DNA of 64,000 bases from Hordeum vulgare subsp. vulgare (lineage: Eukaryota > Streptophyta > Magnoliopsida > Poales > Poaceae), in assembly GCF_904849725.1 (NCBI RefSeq), contig NC_058523.1, positions 345,009,948 to 345,073,947 of the forward strand, given 5' to 3'. The notes under the pieces are model-generated. The model saw only the letters and a list, made by a program, of their open reading frames with translations. It was not told the origin of the DNA and made no database searches. A program made the translations under genes and the position numbers. Within the stretch, counting starts at the first letter, position 1. Each line of letters starts with the position of its first letter. This document shows, one piece after another, positions 56,083-64,000 of the stretch.

Positions 56083-57605
56083 TGATAACCCACAAGTATA
56101 GGGGATCAATCGTAGTCCTTTCGATAAGTAAGAGTGTCAAACCCAATGAGGAGCAGAAGCATCTAACAAGTGGTTTTCAGTAAGAAAATATCTGCAAGCA
56201 CTGAAATTGTCGGTAACAAGTGATTGTGTGGTGAGATGATTCGTAGCGAGCAACAAGTAACAAAAGTAGCAACGGTGCAGCAAAGTGGCCCAATCCCTTT
56301 TGTAGCAAGGGACAAGCCTGGACAAAGTCTTATAGGAGGAAAAATGCTCCCGAGGACACACGGGTATTTCTGTCATGCTAGTTTTCATCATGTTCATATG
56401 ATTTGCGTTCGTTACTTTGATAGTTTGATATGTGGGTGGACTAGCGCTTGGGTACTGCCCTTACTTGTACAAGCATCCTACTTATGATTAAACCCTCTCG
56501 CAAGCATCTGCAACTACGAAAGAAGAATTAAGACAAAGTCTAGCCATAGCATTAAACTAGTGGATCCAAATCAGCCCCTTACGAAGCAACGCATAAACTA
56601 GGGTTTAAGCTTCTGTCACTCTAGCAACCCATCATCTACTTACTACTTCCCAATGCCTTCCTCTAGGCCCAAATAATGGTGAAGTGTTATGTAGTCGATG
56701 TTCACATAACACCACGAGAGGAAAAACAACATACAACACATCAAAATATCGAACGAATACCAAATTCACATGACTACTATTAGCATGACTTATCCCATGT
56801 CCTCAGGAACAAAGTTAACTACTCACAAAGCATAATCATATTAATGACCAGAGAGGTAATGAGTAGCATCAAGGATCTGAACATAAACTCTTCCACAAAG
56901 TAATCCAACTAGCATCAACTACAAAGAGTAATTAACACTACTAGCAACCTTACAAGTACCAATCGGAGTCGCGAGATGGAAATTGGTTACAAGTGATGAA
57001 CTAGGGTTTGGAGATGAGATGGTGCTGATGAAGATGTTGATGGTGACGAGTCCACTCCGATGAGAGGAGTGTTGGTGATGACGATGGCGATGATTTCCCC
57101 CTCCGGGAGGGAAGTTTCCCCGGCAGGATCATCCTGTGGGAGCTCTAGATTTGTTCTGCTCAAGTTCCGCCTTCTGGTGGCGGCGAATCCACGAAACATC
57201 TCCTCCCTCATTTTTTTTCAGACGAAACCCTTCATATAGAAGAAGAGGGGGGCAGTGGTCGAGTAGGCTACCCACAAGCCCCCTTGGCGCGGCTAGGGGG
57301 TGGCCGCGCCAAGCAGGCTAGTGGCCACCTGCTGGCTCCCCTCTGGCGCTTCTTCGGTCCAGTATTTTTTGTAAATTCGGAAAAAAAAATCCTCGTTGAT
57401 TTTTACGGCGTTTGGAGTTGCGCAGAATAGGTATCTCAACTTTGCTCCTCTTTCAGGCCAGAATGCTACCTGCCGGCATTCTCCCTCTTCAAGTAAACCT
57501 TGAAAATAAGAGAGAGAAGGCATAAGTATTGTACCGTGAAGTGAAATAACAGCCCAAGAAGCGATAAATATCAACATAAAAGCATGACGCAAAATGGGCG
57601 TATCA
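56083..57605 (-). repeat. 3' LTR of element K (1523 bp)
   Basis: TGATAACCC...ATGGGCGTATCA in plus reading. TATA-like box at 57233-57238 on the minus strand. The first 21 bases or so form a palindrome with the end of I's LTR. Confidence 0.92.
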
Positions 57606-59135
57606 ACTCCCCCAAGCTTAGACTTCGCTTGTCCTCAAGCGAAAGCCGAGCTCAATAAATATGTCCACATGTTTAGGGAGAGAGGTGTCGACAAAACAAG
57701 ATACGAACATGCATGCATCATGATCATGATTAGAACAGCAATACCAACATATAATCTCTCATGCTAAAGTGACAATTCCTTCACAAAGTAAAGTATGGAT
57801 CAAGAACCTTACCGAGAAGTAACAACGGATAGCCTTTAGTCATTGAGGCAATTGCAATTTATCACAACATCAGTCAGAGTCAAATGAGAGCTTGTAAAGC
57901 AAATCCACATACTCAATCATCTTTTCATTCTCTACAATTGCTACAACTCACGTGGTACTCATGAGATCAAATTTTTCGCTGAACACAGAGAAAGATAGGG
58001 GCTTATAGTTTTGCCTCCCAAATGCTTACCTCAAGGGTAATGTCAACAATAATAATTCATGAATGCTTACCTCCAAGTTGACATATGAATATAGATCTTT
58101 CCCTAGCATATGACATTAGCCAAGATAAAGGCGAATCAAGGAATTGGTGAAGATCACCATGACTCTTTCAAGGGCAAAAACTAAAGGTACAAGATAGGCC
58201 CTTCGCAGAGGGAAGCAGAGGTTGTCATGCACTTTTGAGGTTTGGATGCGTGTCCTCTTAGTGCGGAGGAACGTCACTTTATATTGCCTCCTGCGATGAA
58301 GAACTTTATTATGCAGTCTGTCGCTTTTATGTCTTTCTCATCACAGGTCCGTACAAAGCTTATTTTCCACACACTAATAGATCATACATATTAGAGAGCA
58401 ATTTTTATTGCTTGCACCGATGACAACTTACTTGAGGGATCTTCTTCAATCCATAGGTAGGTATGGTGGACTCACAAGGCAAAACTGGGTTGATGGTTTA
58501 TGGATGCACAAGTAGTATCTCTACTTAGTGCCGGAGGTTTGGCTAATGTGAGGTGGAAGCAATTGTCACATGCTAAGGGATCTCTAATCATATAACATTG
58601 TTCAGAACCAAGCAAACACAATACATTATGTTGTCTTCCTTGTCCAACATCTACTTCTAAGCATGCAATAGTTTGGTGTGTTCACAATCATAGATGGTGT
58701 CAGAGATGATATATTTATATGTGAACCTCTCCTTCCTTATCACTTCCTAATAATTGCAACAATGACCAAGGTCTACGTTTGTCTACCCTCAACAAGTTTC
58801 AATCATCATTCTTTTTATATACGAAGCCATCACTTCCCATAAGATCATTACATGATCTTTCATGCTTTTGTTCTTTCTCACTCTTTTGATCATGGCAAAG
58901 GCAAAGCCCTTCAACTAAGACACTCTTTATTATATGGCTCACGAGCTCGAATACATCAGGGGTGACACAAAGGAAAACTCAAGACTAAAACACTAAGACT
59001 TTTAAACTACTAGAGAAAAATAAAATTGAAAAGGAAAACTAAAGCAAAGGTAAAGGCAAAAGATGTGATGGTGATACGATACTGGGGCAACTCCCCCAAG
59101 CTTGCACAAGCCAAGGGGATTGCCCATACCCATGT
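57606..59135 (-). other. 3' UTR of element K
   Basis: Polypurine tract 57606-57620, AGGA hairpin 57625-57642 (perfect), conserved blocks at 58194-58213 and 58451-58469. Internal tract AACTCCCCCAAGCTTG (plus reading) at 59089-59104, close to the extra ORF. No coding seen. Confidence 0.75.
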
Positions 59136-59551
59136 TTAGTTGTCTTCCTTTGGAGGTGATGGTGGCGGAGTTGCTGCAGAGGTCTTGAGCTTGTTTAATT
59201 TCCACCTGCCATAAAATTATGCTCCCTCAGATCATCATTTTCCTCTTCAAGCTTCAACACCCTTTGGCATAATTCCTGCTTATTCTCTTGCAAGAAACGA
59301 CAAGGGATAAACAAAGTCTTAGGATTCTTCCTTGAGTCAGGGAGGCTCGACTTATTGAACTCCACATGTGTGTGTCCAGGTTGAGGTAGAGGAGCCTCCC
59401 GTTCATCGGAACTTGTTTGTTCCTTCCCCTTGGGATCATAATCTTCTTCCTCATCAGTGGTCCAGCCATAAGGGTCCAAGTCCCCATAGACTTTGGGGTC
59501 GGCAAGGTAATCTACCACATAGCTTTCCCCCTCTGAATCTTGAGAAGACAT
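59136..59551 (-). pseudogene. Extra ORF downstream of integrase, element K
   Basis: ATG at 59551 (MSSQDSEGESYVVDYLADP), open for 118 codons to 59195 through the coiled-coil part (KQELCQRVLKLEEENDDLRE). A one-base loss near 59205 then puts a premature TAA at 59195. The old frame continues to TAA 59136 with PPPSPPKEDN. The N-terminal two thirds are free of lesions. Same unknown protein as in J. Confidence 0.65.
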
Positions 59552-59639
59552 CTTGCCCTAGATCAGCGGCAGAAAACAGGCTCGAAACGAAAAACGGAGG
59601 AAATATGTGTGATACAGGGTCATACCAAACGGGAGAATA

Positions 59640-59830
59640 TATATTGATTTTTTTTCAGACCAGAAGGAGTACTCCGCACGAAAACGGAGTCCGGGAGGCG
59701 CACAAGGTGGCCACAAGCCCTCCCGGCGTGGCCAGGGGGTGGGCCCGCGCCGGCAGGCTTGTCACCTCCTCGCGCACTTTTCGGACTACTTCCATTTTTT
59801 GTATTTTTTTCATATATTCCAAAATGGAGA
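59640..59830 (-). promoter_or_regulatory. LTR-promoter-like leader upstream of extra ORF, element K
   Basis: GGCCACAAGCCC, GGCGTGGCC, CCGCGCC, GGCTTGTCACC in plus reading at about 59707-59766, with AATATATATTGATTTTTTTTC at the ORF-proximal side (59635-59656). Same layout as in A, E and J. Confidence 0.55.
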
Positions 59831-59837
59831 AAATTTC

Positions 59838-60513
59838 CTACTGGAAAAGTTTTGGACTCTGTTTTCTTACTGAATCAAATACCTCTTCGTTTTCAAAGTC
59901 TGAAACAGGCTGATAAATGTCCCTTAGGTACTCTTCCGGAGTTATGGTATTGATGATATTGCTTTCAACATTTCTGGGAGTACGTGAGATATAATGCTTG
60001 ATTCTCTGCCCATTTACAACTCTCGGACAATTACCTTCCGTGTTGTTGATCTTGATAGCACCGGAATGATATACTTCCTCAACAACATAGGGACCTTCCC
60101 ATTTAGAGAGAAGCTTTCCTGCAAAGAATCTTAAACGGGAGTTATATAGCAAGACATAATCACCTACATTGAACTCACGCTTTTGTATCCTCTTATCATG
60201 CCACCTCTTAACCTTCTCTTTGAACAACTTGGCATTCTCATATGCCTGAGTTCTCCATTAATCAAGCGAGCTAATGTCAAATAACCTCTTCTCACCAGCA
60301 AGTATGAAATCAAAGTTGATCTCTTTGATTGCCCAATAAGCTTTATGCTCTAGCTCAAGAGGTAAGTGACATGCTTTCCCGTACACCATTTTGTATGGAG
60401 ACATGCCCATGGGATTCTTATAGGCAGTCCTATCAGACCACAGTGCATCATCGAGCTTCTTAGACCAATTCTTTCGATGCATGTTGACAGTCTTTCGCAG
60501 AATTAGTTTAATT
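59838..60513 (-). pseudogene. pol: Integrase C-terminal half, element K
   Basis: Begins at the deletion junction (about 60513) with [20 protein letters not shown] and reads the end of the core, [20 protein letters not shown], to a TAA near 60257. It then gives the C-terminal domain FNVGDYVLLYNSRLRFFAGK with KWEGPYVVEEVY to the normal end at 59838. The core Asp residues and Glu are lost with the deletion. Confidence 0.85.
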
Positions 60514-61289
60514 AGCATAATCATACTCATGACCAGAGGGGTAATGAGTAGCATCAAGGATCTGAACATAAACTCTTCCACCAAGTAATCCAACTAGCAT
60601 CAACTACAAAGAGTAATTAACACTACTAGCAACCTTACAAGTACCAATCGGAGTCGCGGGACGGAGATTGGTTACAAGTGATGAACTAGGGTTTGGAGAT
60701 GAGATGGTGCTGATGAAGATGTTGATGGTGACGAGTCCCCTCCGATGAGAGGAGTGTTGGTGATGACGATGGCGACGATTTCCCCCTCCGGGAGGGAAGT
60801 TTCCCCGGCATGATCATCCTGCCGGAGCTCTAGATTGGTTATGCTCAAGTTCCGCCTCGTGGCGGCGGCGAATCCATGAAAAAGCTCCTCCCTAATTTTT
60901 GTTCCAGACGAAACCCTTCATATAACAGAAGAGGGGGCCAGTGGGCCAGCAGGCTGCCCACAAGCCCCCTTGGCGTGGCCAGGGGGTGGCCGCGCCAAGC
61001 AGGCTTGTGGCCACCTGGTGGCGCCCCTTTGGTGCTTATTCGGCCCAGTATTTTTTATAAATCCAGAAAAAATCCTCGTTGATTTTTACGGCGTTTGGAG
61101 TTGCGCGGAATAGGTATCTCAACTTTGCTCCTCTTTCAGGCCAGAATTCCAGCTGCCGGCATTCTCCCTCTTCAAGTAAACCTTGCAAAATAAGAGTGAA
61201 AAGGCATAAGTATTGTACCGTGAAGTGAAATAACAGCCCAAGAAATGATAAATATCAACATAAAAGCATGATGCAAAATGGACGTATCA
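60514..61289 (-). repeat. Truncated 5' LTR of element K (776 bp)
   Basis: Joins integrase at about 60512-60514 and matches the left LTR from about 56828 to its end (GGACGTATCA). TATA-like box at 60919-60924. Confidence 0.88.
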
Positions 61290-61299
61290 TGGGTCATCA

Positions 61300-63738
61300 T
61301 ATCTCAGGACGGAGGATTTTCGAAATTGCTTCAATACTAGTAGTGGCAAGAGGATTCTGGCTTCCCAGTACTGGTGCAGATTGGTCCGGATGTATTGCCA
61401 TACTTAGTATCGTTGTGATTACGAGGGTGTGAGATAGATGAGGTTCAGAGATCTCTGGTTATGTGTTGATGGATGTCATACACTGGACGAGTAGTGTTAT
61501 TGCCAGGAGTTGAGTGGTGGATTTTACTCCTTGTATCCATGGACCCGATTGCATGACCCTAAATTTTAGGAGTTCTTAGGTGGGAGTTAAAGTAGTTACT
61601 TATAGGACAATCTTCCAACAGATGCATGATGTGAGGTTGGGGTTCGACATCTAGTGGATTCGTTTGTTCACGGTCGTCTTACAGTGGTTCTCGTTGTGTC
61701 TTAACGAGTTCTTGTAGGTTGCTATGACTCGAGGATGCTTCGTATGTCGTGTGCACTGCCTTATACATGATGGCTACTGTAGGATAGAGCCCGTGCGAAT
61801 CTATCCATGAAAATATCACATGAAATCTCTGTCATGAATTTGTTCCGGCTTGTTTCGTAAGCCTCATCCTTTGTTTTGTTGTAGTATGGTAATTCGAGTA
61901 GCTTCGATGTCAAATGGTGATTTCATATCTTTCCAAGAGGTTTCACATATTTTTATGAGAATGGAAATTATTTTGCTCAATCAAATTGTCTTATCAATTC
62001 TTGTTAACCGGAGTTGTCATGTCAATTCTTTTCATCCGGTGTGCTTCTCTTCAAGTGAATTCAATCCTCTTCAACTTTGCAAAATCAATCTCTCATTTCT
62101 TTCTGCAATTCATCTCATATGTCCCAAGTTGTCTTTGTTTTTTCCTCGCCCTCCCTCCCCTTTTCTCCAATGATCCAATTTTCATCCAAGTGCATTTCAT
62201 TTCATTGTTGCTTCTGCTATCTTCTCTTCTGTGTCGTATCCGGTGATTCTTTGTGAATATTCTAAGGAGTTCTAGTTGATCATTTCTTCATTCTTGTTAT
62301 CTTCGGTGGATTCAGTTCAAGTTGTAGGTGTTCATCATATCCTTTTCATTTGTTCAATGCTTGACGTATTGTAAATTATTATTCAAGCCTCTCTTGTTAT
62401 TCTTCCATCTCTATTCTATCTGGAGTGTTGAAGATATATCAAGTGTTTCTTGTTTTCAATCCTTTCAATTATTTTGAGGTTCTCACCTCATCAAATTTTC
62501 AGTTATACCGGTGCAATATCTCTCTTCCTAATAAATTGTTTCAATGATGTTTTCTTTTAGTGGGCCCATAACCCACAGGTTCTTTCCAAGGATCTTTCCT
62601 GGCTCTTCTAATCTTTTCCCGGAGATCTCTAATCCTTTTCAATTATGACGTAAGTATGCATTCCATTAGCCATATTCCTTCTCCAAGATTTCTTCAAAAT
62701 TAATTCTCATCTTTGGCTCAACCTTTCATTCTTCATTATTCCGGAGTGTCTCAGTTATTCTTGGTGATGGTTCTTGCCTTCATTCTCAACTTGGAAGACC
62801 GAGCAGTGCTTATCTCAAATCTTGTCCATTCTTTTTAAGATTGATCATTGTGTTATCATCTTGAATTGTTTTCCAATCATGAGAAATCCCTTTCTTTCTA
62901 TCCGATGCATTTCATATTTGTTTTCATTCTTGATCCTCTGAAGGCCATCATTTCAGAAGATTTCTTCGTTCTCAGCTTTCAGCTTTCATTCTCAAATTCT
63001 TATCAATTGTGTCTCTTCGTTCGTCTCTCAATTATTCCGTTGACTTGTTGACTTTTCTGTTAGGTGGCTCAAGATTTCTTCATTCTCAAGGTGTTCTTCA
63101 AGATTCTTGTGGTAGTACCTCAAGTGTTCTTTCTCTTGCATTTCGAAGTGCAATTCTTCCTCCTTTATCCTTTGAGGTGGTATTATAACATTCTTGTTAG
63201 TGGAGGAGTCTCAAAGAGAATTTGTTTCAAGAATGAAATATGTAAACCCACCAATTCTTCAATCATGAGATATTTTTAACCCATGATTTCTTCATTGATC
63301 TATCTTGGATTAGATTTCACCTAAAGCTTTTCCTAAGGATTGTTGCTATTATGGTGATTATTGTTGATCCAAGTTTTCAATGTTTCCTCTGGGTGTAAGA
63401 AGTTTTCATATCTTGTTGCTCTCTTTTATCCATTATCTTGTTATCTCATTATCATGTTCTCTAATTTCTTATTCAATTTAGTTATTTTGTTGTGAATCTT
63501 CTCAAGATCTTTCCTTCATATCAAATTTTGTCCCCTTTTCCTACCGAAGTACTGCCAAAATTTTGTTTGAATTTCTTCCTTGTTCCTCATGTCATTCTTG
63601 ATCTCCTTGCAACCTTCAAGATTCATTGGTTTCACTCGTTTGTCAAGAAGCAACTAAGTTTTACCTCTTGCTTTCTCATCCTCTTCCCCTTTTCATTCTT
63701 AGATCTCAGGGCAAGATCTCTTGTTAGTGTAGGAGATT
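61300..63738 (+). other. Internal 3' region of element H, pyrimidine-rich, non-coding
   Basis: No protein similarity seen. From about 61850 the plus strand is T- and C-rich with many loosely repeated TTCAAG, TTCTTG and CTTTTC words and few purine runs. Low stop density there reflects composition. A weak purine stretch GTGTAGGAGATT sits at 63727-63738, directly before the 3' LTR, as the likely polypurine tract. Confidence 0.6.
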
Positions 63739-64000
63739 TGTGACAGCCCGAGGCCGATGCTCGAGAAGATTCCCCTTTTATTTTGTTGTCGCCGTGCTAC
63801 TCGATTGTTTGTCTGATTCATCATCGCATCATGCTCATCATCCGCATTGCATCGACACTCTGTTGCCATCAGTTTTCAAAACTGCATCCGTTATTAGTTG
63901 CCGGTTCTCTCCATTTTCGTCGTTGACCATTTCGAGACCAACCACACATGCGCGCGCCCGCGGCATCATTAAAATATTATTTTTAAAAGTGTTTATAAAA
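63739..64000 (+). repeat. 3' LTR of element H (start only)
   Basis: TGTGACAGCCCGAGG, matching 35819 onward over the whole visible 260 bp with scattered substitutions. Runs off the window end. Confidence 0.85.

Larger units (their letters stand above)
56083..61289 (-). mobile_element. Element K: internally deleted Athila-like element, minus strand, TSD TGGGT
   Basis: Left LTR complete (56083-57605), right LTR reduced to 60514-61289, perfect flanking TGGGT (56078-56082 and 61290-61294). The interior keeps the 3' UTR, extra ORF and second half of integrase. Gag, protease, RT, RNase H and about 745 bp of the 5' LTR are missing. Same family as A, E and J. Confidence 0.93.
36869..61299 (+). mobile_element. 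Element I: pol-less Athila-related retrotransposon, interrupted by J and K
   Basis: 5' LTR 36869-38438, primer site, decayed gag-protease, LTR-like internal leader, intact 307-aa ORF, 3' UTR (split by J), polypurine tract 54692-54706, 3' LTR from 54707 with K inserted five bases before its end (61299). No RT, RNase H or integrase. Outer flanks GCTGG and TATCT do not match, and the two LTRs differ by a block of about 190 bp. This copy may therefore be a recombinant of two insertions. It resembles an abundant Triticeae family that I cannot name with certainty. Confidence 0.85.
35819..64000 (+). mobile_element. Element H: LTR retrotransposon, mostly replaced or hidden by nested insertions, 3' end outside the window
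   Basis: The same LTR start, TGTGACAGCC, occurs at 35819 and 63739 with about 260 bp of visible similarity, giving 5' and 3' LTRs on the plus strand. The 5' LTR is cut at 36868 by I. After I ends (61299) only about 2.4 kb of pyrimidine-rich internal sequence precedes the 3' LTR. No H gag or pol is visible. LTR and 3' UTR style recall Triticeae chromovirus-type families, but without pol this is a guess. The left flank in X is CAAGG. Confidence 0.8.

Noticed and set aside
61850..62246. Open frames in the T/C-rich region after element K, resembling membrane proteins
   Set aside because: Hydrophobic Phe/Leu/Ser-rich translation is what pyrimidine-rich DNA gives in several frames; no motif or homologue recognised.

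Overview
This window is intergenic DNA from a large grass genome, most likely a member of the Triticeae (wheat, Aegilops, barley or rye). I recognise no cellular gene, tRNA, rRNA or CRISPR array. Essentially every base belongs to nested LTR retrotransposons of the Ty3/gypsy superfamily. The Triticeae assignment rests on recalled resemblance of the LTR and gag sequences to families abundant there and was not checked by a search. I use letters for the elements because family names could not be verified.

Layout. The outermost host is element X (plus strand, Tat/Retand-like). It is seen as five pieces: 8092-8353 (LTR end and leader), 15638-16125, 27972-29501 and 31838-32253 (gag and protease), and 32254-35818 (3' region with an antisense, apparently spliced ORF). 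Into X are inserted: A (1-8091, plus, Athila-like, 5' truncated by the window); B (8354-15637, minus, lacking pol); a tandem LTR-internal-LTR-internal-LTR array D/E (16126-27971, plus, Athila-like); L (29502-31837, solo-LTR-type with perfect TSD ACTAT); and H (35819 to beyond 64000, plus). H carries I (36869-61299, plus, Athila-like, no RT or integrase but an intact extra ORF). I in turn carries J (43491-53660, minus, full length, perfect TSD TGCAT) and K (56083-61289, minus, internally deleted, perfect TSD TGGGT). The nesting is four levels deep: X > H > I > J and K.

Function. A, E, J and K are one family with gag-protease-RT-RNase H-integrase, plus a small extra ORF between integrase and the 3' LTR. 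All copies carry stops and frameshifts. B and I lack pol but share with the A family a tRNA-Asp-type primer binding site, LTR termini (TGATACGT...ATCA), conserved 3' UTR blocks and a hairpin next to the polypurine tract. They look like non-autonomous partners that could be mobilised in trans.

The most interesting signals are: (1) an LTR-promoter-like segment duplicated inside the elements just upstream of the extra ORF; (2) a hairpin with invariant AGGA loop and covarying stem beside the polypurine tract in three families; (3) extra internal polypurine-tract copies; (4) an intact 307-residue Athila-type ORF in the pol-less element I; and (5) an antisense ORF in X with visible GT-AG intron boundaries.
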